DNA of 64,000 nt from Sepiola atlantica (GCA_963556195.1 OY744523.1:72138288-72202287), one strand, 5' to 3'. Counted from the first letter of the stretch, positions 21,394-33,313 are shown. Translations and numbers: made by a program. Notes: a model not told the origin generated them from the sequence alone.

Positions 21394-22135
21394 ATGAAGG
21401 GGGAAAGGACTGGTAGGTATAGAAGATTGTGTAAAAGACACAAAAGCGCTGGAGAGATATATAACTCAGAACACAGAAAGGCTTATCACCGCAACAAGAG
21501 ACGCCATCCCAATGAACAACTCAGCAAGCGCGAAAACCAGAAAAAAAAGAAACGTGCGGAAAAAAACTACATGGACATTTCATAAGAATGCTCAGAGAAA
21601 AGACCAAGCAACATTCCTGGGCATAGTTAAGAAAAGGACACTTGAACAGAGAAACGGAATCTCGACTGACAGCTGCACAGAACAATGCGATTAGGACAAA
21701 CTATATTAAAGCTTAAATAGATAAAACATAGGAAAACAGTAAATGCAGATTGTGCAGACAAAGAGACGAAACAGTGAATCACATAATAAGTGAATGCAGC
21801 AAACTAGCCCAAAAAGAATACAAGAACAGACACAACTGCATGGGAAAATCAGTACACTGGAACTATTCAAACGATTGCATTTCTAACACTAGGACAAATG
21901 GTACAAACATGAACCAGAGACAGTAATAGAAAACGAAAATCACAAAATCCTCTGGGGCATGGAAGTGCAAACAGATAAACTAATACAAGCAAGAAGACCT
22001 AATGTCATAATAGTCAACAAGAAGGAAAAATCCTGCCAAATAGTAGACTTTATCGTTCCAGCAGTCCACAAATTGAAGATCAAGGAGACGGAAAAACGTT
22101 TTGTTTTTAGGTACGCAAGAAGAATGTCTGAAAAG
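21394..22135 (+). pseudogene. 3' end of a second RLE non-LTR element
   Basis: Switching frames, 21590-21720 reads FIRMLREKTKQHSWA then RLTAAQNNAIRTNYIKA. A CCHC finger follows, CRLC at 21744-21755 with NHIISEC after it, then the nuclease core at 21957-22075 (QARRPNVIIVNKKEK and QIVDFIVPA). Relatives have RPD where this copy has RPN. It belongs to the same endonuclease superfamily as the element at 13.7-17.5 kb but is clearly a different family in sequence. Everything 5' of the thumb is missing; several stops. Confidence 0.75.
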
Positions 22136-23428
22136 ATATGTCCGCGTTTCCTGGTGTTCCCCTATAATAGCCTATTTGTCCCCCCTAAATCAATCTGTAC
22201 TCAAAGTAGTCTATACTATATTTTCCTTGCATAATCAATCTGACTGCACCCCGATACCCGTGTATATTTATTCGAATGATTTAAGTACATAAACACCGCC
22301 TCCTTCCTAACATTAGTAATACCTTAAAATATTATAATTAGCCACCACTCCCCTCCCCTAACTCAGCTCCTATCTGTATAAATTCCATATATTCGAATAA
22401 AACCTAACATATGAAACCCTGATGCCTCTGGAGCTGATAAATAGTGTTTCAGTGATGTCCCCTGTACATATAAACTATTTTCCATTTACGTCCCCCAACC
22501 TTTAATTGACTGTGAAATCCATAAACTTCTTAAACCCTGAAATACAAAAAATGTCTGAATAGTTAATTCTTAAACAGGTAAACTTCCAAATGTCTAACCG
22601 ATTGAGCCCTAATCCCAATATAAACCTTTATAACTCCTCTGAATTTATAATTTTATCTTAATCATAATGCTTCAACAGATTCCCCATTTAGATTTTCAAG
22701 TACAACGCATTCCAACCTTCCACCCTATAATACCAAAATCCTTAGGTTAATTCCTCGCAATAGGAATAATTTATTTCCCGATCTGTTCACTTAAAGTGTG
22801 CCAAGATACTATATCAGCTTTATACCGTCACAAACCCCAACCCTCCACTGAAACCCTATCTTCCTTACCAAATTCAATCACCAATCATGAAAATCTTTTT
22901 ATTTAATAACGATTAGCTGTATCTAAACAACCCCCATCCAACTTCAAACTACGCTTCAGCCGAATTATCTCTCGCTTAACCCTCTCCTTCCACTTCCCCC
23001 ACCCCTACCGGCCTCGAATTTGACTTTACAATCTCTTTCGGCCTCTAGAAGCCTTCGGATAAACATTTAACCCCCCGCGAACTTGTATTCCTCTCGATTT
23101 CTACTCAAAATCTCTGCAATATTTTGAACCTATTTCCTTAGAATTTTCTTCAGTGGGATCCATGGGAGTGTTTAAAATATTTGAATATACGTTACATTTT
23201 AAAAACTTTTCTCACACACTTATATCAACTTTCTATTATTCTCTCAAATTTTTAACATTTTGGCTACTTCACTGCCAACTTATCTATCCATGTAATAACT
23301 CTGATGATAATATTTCGATCTTTGAAAAGGCCTGGCTAAAGGTAAGAAAAAATAAACATACATTTTTTGAATGCTCCTTTGCATTGAACAACTAGAGATG
23401 AAATAGATTTGTAATTTTTACATTTTTC

Positions 23429-23430
<2 letters not shown>
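22136..23430. other. No gene seen
   Basis: C-rich and A/T-rich patches (CCCAACC and CCCCTCCCC words near 22300-23080). A CTGATGA box at 23300 lacks a helix II. No coding frame recognised. Confidence 0.5.
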
Positions 23431-23469
<39 letters not shown>

Positions 23470-23555
23470 TTTATATATATATATGTATATATGTATATAT
23501 ACACATATATTTATATATATATGTATATATATATGTATATATATATATGTGTGTA

Positions 23556-23630
<75 letters not shown>
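23431..23630. repeat. (TA)n microsatellite with GTATA and TTTATA variants
   Basis: About 200 bp of TA with regular G and T interruptions. Ile-Tyr open frames on both strands are artefacts. Confidence 0.97.
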
Positions 23631-23631
<1 letters not shown>

Positions 23632-24177
23632 GTTGCATTCGTGCGAGTTTCGTGTAAAACCTCTCGTCTATGACTTTAGCCTCAAAACATTTTTTTCTGA
23701 TCGCGCACAGCAATTGTTATAATAAAAGCATGACCGCTTAAACGTTTTTTTACAAATATAAAATCCACGTATTTTTATCGGTTTTTATCATAATATTTTT
23801 CCTTGTTTTCATTGAGAACAAACTTACGCCTGGAACTTTGCATGGGCTGCTTGGCTGTATTCGAAAGACATGAAATCGACTCGAGTTGACTCGCTTTTAA
23901 CTCATTATTTCATATTCTTACAATTTTCCTTATCTTTTCGGTATATACCTTTCTATCGTTCAAGCTCTCTATTTGTCCACCCTCTATCTTTCTCTCTTTC
24001 TATCTCTCTGTCTCTCTATTTTCCCCGCTCTTTCTCTTACTCTCTTTCTTTATTCTCTTTTACTCTCTCTCCCCATGTCTACTTTTACTCTCTTCGCTCT
24101 CTAAATACTCTGCATTTACTTTGTGTATTATCCTAAGTCGTCCTAACTTACATATTTACAATAATTATAGAAATCGA

Positions 24178-24179
<2 letters not shown>
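23631..24179. other. No gene seen; pyrimidine-rich 23.93-24.10 kb
   Basis: A CT-rich stretch gives an 88-aa Ser/Leu/Phe frame (23870-24136), which is low-complexity translation. Confidence 0.55.

Positions 24180-24255
<76 letters not shown>
24180..24255. repeat. (TA)n microsatellite
   Basis: Sits exactly at the 3' edge of the minus-strand APE-type element and probably grew from its AT tail. Confidence 0.96.
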
Positions 24256-24259
<4 letters not shown>

Positions 24260-24260
<1 letters not shown>

Positions 24261-27070
24261 TTTATTCACCTCATACAAGGAATATTGCCAATAAAGTCAA
24301 TAAACTGTAAGGGGATTCTGTGATAGGAATCAGATTTCTTCCCTTGGTGAGGAGCTGGGCAGCAAGATTATTGTTAGCATTATGTTTAAATTTCTGCATG
24401 TTCGTACGTCAAGAAAACAGTGAGCAGGTAGATAATTCCAAAGGCAAGCGGTTCGAGGAAAGAAGCTATCAGAATAAAAATTATTCCGGCATTTAAGGAC
24501 CTTTTGTTAGTCGGGTGGTTTGGGAGTATTAACATTGGGGTTGTACAAGTGCAGCGAGTTCGTCAGAACACATTCCGTAAAAGTACTAGTAAGACAGGCA
24601 CAGGGATGCAAATTTGCGGTGATGCGACAGGGGCTGGAGTTTGGTAAACAATGCGAAACCTATTATGTTAGAAATTTGTTGTACGCTGTCCAAGAGGGAG
24701 AAGCTAATGTTTGGTGCACTACTAGCCCAGATATGGCAACAATACTCTATACACGGACGAATGGTGATTTTATAGATATATAGGCACTGGAAAATGTAAG
24801 AAGTTTTCTAGCTATGTAGAGGGAGACTACCTTCTTTGCAGCAGACTTGGTAACATCTTCTATGTATTTATTTCAGCTCATTTTGTCTGTGAATTTCGGT
24901 CAAATGGGTTTGAACGTTGAACTCTCAGTAAGGGTGCTATTGGCCATGACAATCAGTTGTTAGAAAGGTTTCTTGTAATTGTTTATGGACAGTAGCTTCG
25001 TCCTGGTGGCATTACATGTGATCATCCAGTTTGAGCCCTATTCTACTACAAACTGGAGGTCGTTTTCTAAGGGTTCGGCCATTGTCTTGCATGAGTTGGC
25101 ATTCGATTTGCCCCTATGCCGGGAATAAAGTGTGGTGTCATCGGCAAATACACCCATCTCAGACACGATTGTATTGGAGAGGTCATTTATTAAGTCAGGA
25201 ATAATATCGACCTCTTTGGCACACCCGCGTTTATTTGATATTTTTGTAGATGTACCACCATTAAGAACCACCTGGATTTTGATTTTTAGCTAGGAAAAAT
25301 CTGATTACATTAAACATTCTTCCATTTACTGTATGAGCTTTTTCCTGAGAAGATCTTCATGACAGACTTTGTCAGATGCTTTGGAGATATCGCCCTAGCT
25401 TCGCCTGCTTTATCCAGTGTGTGGTATATACGTTCAGAAATCACTATAGAATATCGGCAGCAGAACGGGATGGCCTAAATCAATACTGTTGGTCAGATCG
25501 AAGTTTAGCATTTTCGAAGTGCTAAACGTTCGCTAGATTGATTAAGGATTCAAAGAATTTAGCGAAGATGAGGGATGAGACTTAAAGGGTGATAATATTG
25601 CTGATCAGTTCTTACCCCTGAGGTTTTGAAAACTGGAAGCACAGAGGTAATTTCCAGCTATCGGGGAAGCAAGATTCTACCAGGCATTTAGTATAGTTTG
25701 GGGAAGATAAAGGCCAGCTCAACAGAGCATTTCTTTATAAATATAGCAAGGATAAGATCTGATCAGCATGCTTTGAGGGTGTCTTTTTTAATGATAGCAA
25801 AGACACGAGATAAAGTGATGATCAGACCATCTAGTGCTGTTTCTATACGCAGTGCGAAATTGGGGATAGGGTGGTTTGCGGAGTTAAAGGTGGGGTTTGG
25901 GGCAAACCGGGGCGCAAGCAGTTCAGCCTAATCAGTTGCTGTAGAAGCAATTTCAATGTGGTTGGATGATGGGGTAATTATTGATTGCATATTCTTCATC
26001 AAGCTATTGTAGATTTTCCAGAAATAGTGGTTCCCTAGTTTCTGTGACGTGATGCGATTTCTAGTCGTTTCAGTATACCTACTCTGAGCTGCGGTTACTA
26101 CACTCTTACAGTGGTTTCTTGATGTTACAAATCGATGCCTTTTTTCAGCTGACTTATGGCGGGTGACACGAGGGAATGCTTGCTGCCTATGCGCAATGGC
26201 AACTGCACAGGTCGGTGTGTACCTTTTGGGGAGAATGGAGCTTGCTTTGGAATTTCCGCGTCAGGATAGATGCTTCCATGCCTAATTTGACTCATTCAGT
26301 TACCTCTACTATTCAGCAGGGAGAAAAAAGATTTTACTCTAGCGTGCATCTTTGATGAGATCTCTGAGAGATTCCCAATCAGCACATTGGTAGTATCTGA
26401 TTGTCCTGAGTGACGGTGCTCCTGTTTGGGGTCGGGAGTTTATGGTGATAACAACCATTATTACTCGGTGATCAGAAACAAAGCTTGCTCGTCCTCGCGA
26501 TCTGGCAGGTGGGTTGGGAAGGTGGCAGTTTGTGTAAGGGAGTTGGCAATAGAGAAGCTACGCCTGTTATTACCAGCTGGGTTAGTGGAGTTCGAGAAGC
26601 CGAGTCAATCGCAGTGGTGAACATTAAAGTCCTCAAACACATTGATTTGAGCGCTCGGATCTGAGGAAAGTTCTATGTCGATACTGTCAGAGACGTAGTC
26701 AATAAGGGTGCCGTCGTGGGTCGAAAGGGAACGACAGAGAAAATATATGTCACTAACACTGTTGTATGGTTAGTCGAAAGCACATGTAGAACTGATCTTT
26801 TGATTCTAGGCTATGTTTTCTAGTTAGAGAAGAGAGTTACGAATATAGACGCCGAGCCCGTGAATATGTCTATCTGAGTATTCGGGCATATCAAAATAAT
26901 TTAGGATTAAAGAATTAAGGTTAGTTTCACATAGTGCTAATATCTGAGGATGTTATGTGGAGGAATAATTCTACATTGTCAAGGTTTGTTCTAAGTCCGT
27001 GTATATTTGTGAAGGAGAGCTTAAGAGAGAAAACGATTCCGGTTTTGGGGGGAGAAGGTGTCTTGTTTGA
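24260..27070 (-). pseudogene. I/Jockey-like APE-type non-LTR ORF2, near full length, dead
   Basis: Minus strand, through many stops. 27050-26400 encodes the AP-endonuclease N-terminal part (LSFTNIHGLRTNLDNVELFL, then HGLGVYIRNSLL). About 26060 carries the end of the linker (YFWKIYNSLMKNMQ). 25930-25300 is the RT fingers/palm with many breaks. 25271-25038 is the best frame and includes the catalytic FADD (GVFADDTTLYSRHRGKSNAN). The C-terminal part reaches about 24430 (FFPRTACLWNYLPAHC). Domain order EN-RT without RNase H seen, and the C-terminal LWN.LP..CF motif, fit Jockey/CR1/I-type elements. The intact protein nicks DNA and primes cDNA. Confidence 0.8.
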
Positions 27071-27079
27071 CCGTATTTA

Positions 27080-27705
27080 TGTTAATTGGAATTTTTATTA
27101 TTCTTATTGTTTGGATAGAGTGGGTTTTAATCTATGTGGGTGTGACCTCAACAAAGCCCCCCGAAAATAATGTCAGGCTCAATTTCCATGCACGATATAG
27201 CACTACAGTTACCTCAGTATTATACAACTGTTGATTAACAGCCGCTCTTAGCTTTACCTAAGAGTTAGGGAACATGTACTACCAGTCAGAAACATCAGCT
27301 GTACAAGCTGTTAAACCTGTACCCTTAACTGTCAAAACAAAAATTCCCAGAACATGCATGCGAAACTGAGTGATAGCCAAGTATCTCCACATTGTCCATA
27401 TAAGGAGAAATAGATAGAAGGTTAGGACGGTGTTTATTGTCCTAATTAGAAGATAAGGTAAGCACTGGGAGTCTTTGAAGATTCCCTGTGTTTGTACATC
27501 TACGTCTGGCTAATAGACAAAGAAGAAGTGCAAGTTGGGCAATAGGTGGAGCCTTAAGCAATTGTATGTTTACAAACGGGATATTTTCTTTGAGTCTGAA
27601 GTTTCAGGAAGGATTTCGCCCATGGTTAAGAAAGGACTCCTTCTCCTAGTGTGATGGATGATATGTCAGGATCTACAGGTCCATCGCGCCGAGCTGGGTA
27701 ATCAC
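27080..27705. other. No gene seen (5' flank of the APE-type element)
   Basis: May hold the worn 5' UTR or ORF1 end of the minus-strand element, but no motif is visible. Confidence 0.4.
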
Positions 27706-27710
27706 GGGCC

Positions 27711-28005
27711 TGTGTGGAACACAAAGTATTTCTACGCCTGCGCTTGGTTAAATACACACAGACAAAGTATCTAGCCTTGTATATATATGTTACACCGGTC
27801 GTTCTAACAGAAGAGAAACTACACCGGTTCTCACTATAAATAGTGCGAGTCACCAGAGTCATGGGAGAGAGAAAACGGATAGACTTGTAACTGTCTAACC
27901 AAGTGCCAGTCAGTTCACTTACTTTGTACCTTTTATGTTAACACACTTGTTATCTTAACCCAACCTCGACTTAACTTCTTTTTACTGTTGGACTACTTCA
28001 CAACA
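27711..28005 (+). mobile_element. Candidate solo LTR
   Basis: Begins TGTGTGGAAC and ends TTCACAACA, with a TATA-like TATAAATAG at about 27835-27843. The length of about 295 bp, TG...CA ends and central promoter-like box suggest an LTR. No target duplication is visible and no internal retrovirus-like region lies nearby. It might be coincidence. Confidence 0.35.
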
Positions 28006-28009
28006 ATAT

Positions 28010-28192
28010 ATATATACACATATACACACACATGTATATATATATATATATGTATATGTGTGTATATGTGTGTGTGTTTATGTGTGTGTGTGCATAGTCT
28101 GATCGATAGATAGATAGATGGATAGATAGATATGAATCAAAATCATGTAATAGATTTTTAAGAAAATTCGAATAGTGATTCTAGACATAAAG

Positions 28193-28262
<70 letters not shown>
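28010..28262. repeat. (TA), (TG), (GATA) and (GA) microsatellites
   Basis: Series of compound tracts ending in (TA)n(GA)n at 28193-28262. Confidence 0.92.
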
Positions 28263-28266
<4 letters not shown>

Positions 28267-28362
28267 GATTTTTCACTTATAAAATAGATCATTCAGTGAA
28301 GACCGGGGTTGTTCCAATAAAAAACAAGCTCGATGATACTCGATTACAGAGTACAGAGCATT

Positions 28363-28587
28363 TATATGTGATTTTATGAAGGCTTACCAAAGCATTCCTT
28401 TCAGGACACCAATGATCACCATTAAAGATATTTTTTCTTACAAATACTATTTATTCAAATTAAATGTTTTTTCCTACACGTGTTTCACTACCAAGCAGTT
28501 ACTTGCTTGGCAGATCATCAGGGAAATTAAATGTCTGGAATACTGGTTTCAACTGCCGACAATACACAATGTGGCGTTGCAATAATT
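28363..28587 (-). repeat. Left inverted arm of Penelope-like element
   Basis: Reverse complement of 31187-31411. Homology ends where the arm meets the coding region: GCGTTGCAATA is shared, after which the two sides differ. Confidence 0.9.
28459..28538 (-). ncRNA. Hammerhead ribozyme in left arm
   Basis: Minus-strand CTGATGA at 28521-28515, a 10-bp helix II with 6-nt loop, and GAAA at 28486-28483. A short ACA/TGT helix III ends in UA, with the cleavage site before GG (28474-28473). Helix I is GGAAA with TTTCC. Same sequence as the right-arm copy. Confidence 0.8.
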
Positions 28588-29595
28588 ACCTTGTGCCTCC
28601 TTCGGTTGGGAATGGGAGACTAAACGGGAGACCGATTGCCTCTCGATCAATGGTTTCATATAATAGGGTAATGGGCAAGGCTAGATATAGGAGACCTGGT
28701 GTATCCCACGGTAATGTAAACCAGGTAGGGAGGGAACCGGTTGATGATAATATTCGTGAAGTTGGAAGTAACGAATTGAACTCACATGCTACCCAAACCG
28801 GGGGGGGAGGTAGGAAGAAAAATAGGAGAAGGACCACTACATGGTTCAACCCCTCATATAGCCAGCATATTAAGACTAATATCCCAAAGATTTTTTATAG
28901 CATAGTGGAAAAAAACTTTCCAAGGGATAGCAGATTGGGGGGAATCATTAACAAAAATACTGTAAAACTGTCTTATTCAACCTGTAGAAATATAGCCACA
29001 TCCATCATAGGATATAATAATTCTAAGATAACTAAAACAAGGGAAGCCATGTTCTCTTCTGGTGTTGATCCCAGTAACACCAGTTCAATGAGAACCTCCA
29101 TTATAAATATCCATAGTAGTAGAAGATCCAGCAACGGCCCAGCACACAACTGTAACTGCAGAGCTTCTAACATCTGTCCACTGGGGGGGGGGGAACTGTA
29201 GAGTTTCAAGCATTGTCTACAAATGCGATGTGATAACAGAGAGTAGTAGGAAATCATATATCGGTTCAACCGGGGGTGAGTTCAAAGATAGATTCAGAAA
29301 CCACATGAGTTCCTTCAGGGGAGGCCAAAGGGAAGACATAGATAGGCCTAACACTTCTGTTGGCCGTTTTGTGAGAAACCTCATTGCTAGGCAAAACCCT
29401 TTCGAACTGAAATGGTCAATTTTAGGGAGGGCTAACAAATATAAACCGAACAAAAAGAAGAGATGCAACCTATGTGCATTGGAGTCGTACCACATCATGA
29501 CATCTAGAGATAGTTTACTGAACGCTAGGCAGGAAATACTACAATGCTGTCTGCATAGAAACCGTTACCTGTTATCAAGCCTAAAACCTGGATAG
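28586..29595 (+). pseudogene. Penelope-like C-terminal protein, linker and GIY-YIG nuclease
   Basis: The frame ending at 29201 encodes a basic Gly/Arg/Lys-rich stretch (GGGGRKKNRRR), then the conserved linker TTTWFNPSYSQHIKTNIPKI and KNTVKLSYSTCRN, and a Cys motif (NCNCRASNICPLGG). An 11-G run at 29183-29193 shifts the frame. The next frame, to 29595, carries the GIY-YIG core (KSYIGSTGGEFKDRFRNHMS) and the C-terminal RCNLCALESYHIM block. GIY-YIG nucleases nick the insertion site in this family. The G run may be a true mutation or a sequencing error. The RT is missing. Confidence 0.85.
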
Positions 29596-31186
29596 GAGGG
29601 GAATTGGGGGAAGTATAAACTTACAGCAGAGATAGGCAGGATGGACACTTCCTGAGGCAATCTGGGGCAATAATTAGTGTATAATATGGAGGATGAGAAT
29701 TAGTAACACGTACTTATGCTAAGATATGTCTTGATTCAATTATTAGCGGATACTCGAGACTTAGGTTGGGGGTGATAAGGTAGGAATATTCTATCGGAAT
29801 AAGGCCCAGTGATAGTCAACTATAGTAAATACTTATTCAGCGGAATAGGGGGGGGGGAATTTTGTTACATATAAAAAGATAGTGGAATAATAAATAATAA
29901 ATCACAATTTATTCTCAGAAATAGATATATTATACGAAATGCATTGGGAATTTCAAGTAATTTTAAGTGAAAAATAAGAAATGGCAACCTGGATGCTATC
30001 ACTAATTAATTAAATTAGGTTAAATTAAATTAGTTTTTAATTAGATTAAAATAAATAAAACAATGGGTGGCAGGAATGGGGGAAAATAATTAAGGAAAAA
30101 ATAATTTTAAAAACATGCATGTCGACACGGACTTAATTTCTGAAAATAGAAACAATTGGACTTTTATAAAAAGTATTTTGTACGGGATTTTAAATTAGTA
30201 ATAATAAAGTCTCCTGTCATTTAACGAGTTAGAGTGATATTTTCCCGTAAAGTTGACAAAAAAATAAACCGGTCCATTAAGAAAAGTTTTTTTCAAAATA
30301 GAAAATAGATTTCTGATAACGATATTCTGTAGTAACATTTATTTATGGAATATAGAATAATATTCTCCACAGAGAGTTGCAAACAGACAGAGCCGTTAAG
30401 GAAATATTTTAAATGATTTAAAATAATAACTAGATTTTTGTAGAAGGCTTTTTTATAATAACATTTTATTTTTGATATATGAATAATCTTTTAAAAACAA
30501 ATTCTGCGGGATAGGCTTTTTTCGCTTCGTTAAACAACAAAACGATAATAATTCGGCAGTTAATTAAATGAAGGATATTTTCCCAAAATGTAAAATGACG
30601 TCCCAGACACTAGATAATTAATTTCTATAAGGAATAGGTTTAATAATAAATATTTTCAGAAACAGTATATTGAATAAATAGTTTCTATCTACTAATTAAG
30701 ATTTTTTCTTAATGTAAGGGAGTTTTCTGCGGGATTGACATTCAACTCGTCGTGTGTTTGTTTCGAAGGGTAATAAATCAACCATTGAAATAAGACTCTT
30801 TGAACTCGGACGAACATTTGTGTTGACTTTTCTTTGTGAGAAGTTGGATTTAGAATTCCCATACTATCATTGGATTGGAATGGTAACTTGTGAGCGGTAT
30901 CTTGAATGATTTAGTTCTTTTGTTTTTTTGTGGGCGGGGGATTTATTCATCATTGTGCCGGCCGACGTGAAAGTGTATTATCGCACATTGTTCCGGTTTT
31001 TTGGTTTTGTTGAATGTATTTGGGACCGATTATTTGCTTGTTGGCTTGGTGGAAGAAATAATTGCACGAGCTACTTTTCTAAGACTTTTCTAGGACTTTC
31101 TTTTTTTTATCGTTGTTCTTCCTTGCTTTTTAATTTTGACTTTTATTTTTATTTTTTTTCCTCTTCTCTTCTTAAGTAACCTCAAC
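29596..31186. other. AT-rich 3' region of Penelope-like element
   Basis: No coding frame recognised. Repeated TTAAATTA and AAATTAGATT words near 30.0-30.1 kb; T-rich stretch just before the right arm (31080-31175). An 83-aa frame at 30928-31179 is Phe/Tyr-rich low-complexity translation. Confidence 0.55.
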
Positions 31187-31400
31187 TATTGCAACGCCAC
31201 ATTGTGTATTGTCGGCAGTTGAAACCAGTATTCCAGACATTTAATTTCCCTGATGATCTGCCAAGCAAGTAACTGCTTGGTAGTGAAACACGTGTAGGAA
31301 AAAACATTTAATTTGAATAAATAGTATTTGTAAGAAAAAATATCTTTAATGGTGATCATTGGTGTCCTGAAAGGAATGCTTTGGTAAGCCTTCATAAAAT

Positions 31401-31411
<11 letters not shown>
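31187..31411 (+). repeat. Right inverted arm of Penelope-like element
   Basis: Inverted copy of 28363-28587. Its outer end merges with a (TA)n tract. Confidence 0.9.
31235..31315 (+). ncRNA. Hammerhead ribozyme in right arm (type I, short helix III)
   Basis: CTGATGA at 31250-31256 and GAAA at 31285-31288 flank a helix II of ten pairs (31258-31267 with 31274-31283; one G-U), with loop AGTAAC and one U-U mismatch at its base. Helix III is ACA (31288-31290) with TGT (31293-31295). The unpaired cleavage base is A31296, so cleavage falls before G31297. Helix I is GGAAA (31297-31301) with TTTCC (31245-31249). All core positions fit. Hammerheads in Penelope-like pseudo-LTRs are established; helix III is so short that folding as a dimer is likely. 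Confidence 0.85.

Positions 31412-31482
<71 letters not shown>
31405..31482. repeat. (TA)n microsatellite
   Basis: TA tract at the outer end of the right Penelope arm. Confidence 0.96.
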
Positions 31483-31488
<6 letters not shown>

Positions 31489-31808
31489 GCTCCGAGTCTT
31501 TATTTTTTATTAGCACTCGTATACAATGCATGCTCAATGCCTTCTCAGACAGAGTTTAATATTACAGTAACACACACACATATATATACATATATATATA
31601 AAAGAAGAGCGAAAATAGGCAAATATAACGGTACATACTTTACAAATTTATTATTATATTTTCGAAAGTGTAACAAAGCAGAGTAAACATTCATCTATTT
31701 TCACTCTTACATGATTTTAATAATGCTCCATCTGCAATATTGATCATGTCTTACTTCATTATATCATTGAAAATATAGCTATTAAATAATTATTTTATCA
31801 TATTTGGA

Positions 31809-31810
<2 letters not shown>

Positions 31811-31880
<70 letters not shown>
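31811..31880. repeat. (TA)n microsatellite
   Basis: Nearly pure TA. Confidence 0.96.
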
Positions 31881-31882
<2 letters not shown>

Positions 31883-32035
31883 CACGATATGGCATAAAAT
31901 GAAATGTCGCGGAGACAACATGTGTGAAAAAGACTAAAGAAAAAATTAATTAAACACAATTTTTGATGATATCCTCTTGTGTTTAATTTGTTTGTTCTTT
32001 GGGTGGTTTTTCATACTTATATAAATACCTCTCCT

Positions 32036-32178
<143 letters not shown>

Positions 32179-32469
32179 TGTTAATATTAGACGCTTAAGG
32201 TCCCCTGTTTTTTTTTTCACTCTTAGATACTTAAGCCCCTTTTTATTTTTTTATTTACTTATTGTTTTATTTTATTAATTTTCCAACGAATGTTAAGTCT
32301 GCAATATCTTGGATTTAGTTAGTTTCTCTGGGAATTTAAACTATATATATATATATATATGAACACATTAATCTATAAATATAAACGGATATATACATAT
32401 TGATTAAATAATTAACGTAAATATATATAGAGAGAGACACAGGATATTGTGAGGGATATATTGAACTGT

Positions 32470-32472
<3 letters not shown>

Positions 32473-32536
<64 letters not shown>
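32473..32536. repeat. (TA)n microsatellite
   Basis: TA tract; a shorter one lies at 32341-32360. Confidence 0.95.
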
Positions 32537-32539
<3 letters not shown>

Positions 32540-32630
32540 CTTGTTACAAATATCCAAGGGGTATAAATCCGAAGGAAGTTTAAACCGCGTTCATGAGAGT
32601 GCTCAATAAAAATTCAGAGCAACGTATATT

Positions 32631-32722
32631 TAGTTGATGGTTTATTCCATTTGCTACAAAATATATTCTGTTTCATTAACGCTTAAAATAAGCATTAATT
32701 CATCAGGCATCTTGGAACCATA
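32631..32722 (-). ncRNA. Hammerhead ribozyme with long helices (minus)
   Basis: Minus-strand CTGATGA at 32706-32700 and GAAA at 32674-32671. Between them helix II has 11 pairs (ATTAATGCTTA with TAAGCGTTAAT, one G-U) and a TTT loop. Helix III is a hairpin of about seven pairs starting ACAGAAT and ending with TTGT. The cleavage base is A (plus 32655), followed by GC. Helix I pairs GCA with TGC, then GGAA with TTCC and ACC with GGT across small internal loops. This is the most complete hammerhead in the window and should fold as a monomer. Confidence 0.88.
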
Positions 32723-33180
32723 CTGCTTAGATTTGTATAATTCAACAACAACAGGAAATTGTGAGTGGAGACGGGGTTCGCGTATAGCAAGGAAAGGAAG
32801 AGAGGAGGAGGAGGTTCAAACAGGTGATATTTTAAGAAATTGGGTTTGGTGGTATTTAGTGTCTGGGTCATTGGTACATTAATTTTATCTGGAACAGAGA
32901 GTGAGGTGGGTTTGAAATTATTCTATATAATAAGAATAAAAATAGTAAAGAAAACAAAATTACGAAAGTAAAAACAGAAATGAAAATATTGTCGCATATC
33001 TTTGGTGGTTATCGTATAAGAAATGCTTTATAATTTTATTCAATTTCTGCATTAGGTAGTCGTCATTATCCAATAATATTACTAGTTATGACTCCTATAA
33101 CTATATTAACATCAGTAATAATTCGCGTTGTGATAATATTTGTTAATTGTTGTTATAATAAGATTAATATATAGGGGAGG
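32723..33180. other. Non-coding 3' part of Penelope-like element
   Basis: AT-rich with no coding frame; an 82-aa frame on the other strand has no motif. Confidence 0.45.
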
Positions 33181-33208
33181 TTAAGTAGTGATACTACCCT
33201 TAGTATTA

Positions 33209-33213
33209 ATAAA

Positions 33214-33248
<35 letters not shown>

Positions 33249-33265
33249 TAATAATAGTAGTAGTA

Positions 33266-33313
<48 letters not shown>

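Larger units (their letters stand above)
28363..31411 (+). mobile_element. Penelope-like element with inverted terminal arms (pseudo-LTRs)
   Basis: A Penelope C-terminal ORF (28586-29595) and about 1.6 kb of AT-rich 3' DNA are bounded by 225-bp inverted arms at 28363-28587 and 31187-31411. The arms give the same 69-aa translation on opposite strands, so they are very nearly or fully identical. Inverted or direct pseudo-LTRs are known in Penelope-like elements. The RT domain is gone, so this is a 5'-truncated copy. Both arms carry a hammerhead ribozyme. High arm identity suggests a recent insertion or gene conversion. Confidence 0.85.

Noticed and set aside
23295..23340. CTGATGA followed by GAAA
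   Set aside because: No helix II and no helix III pairing.
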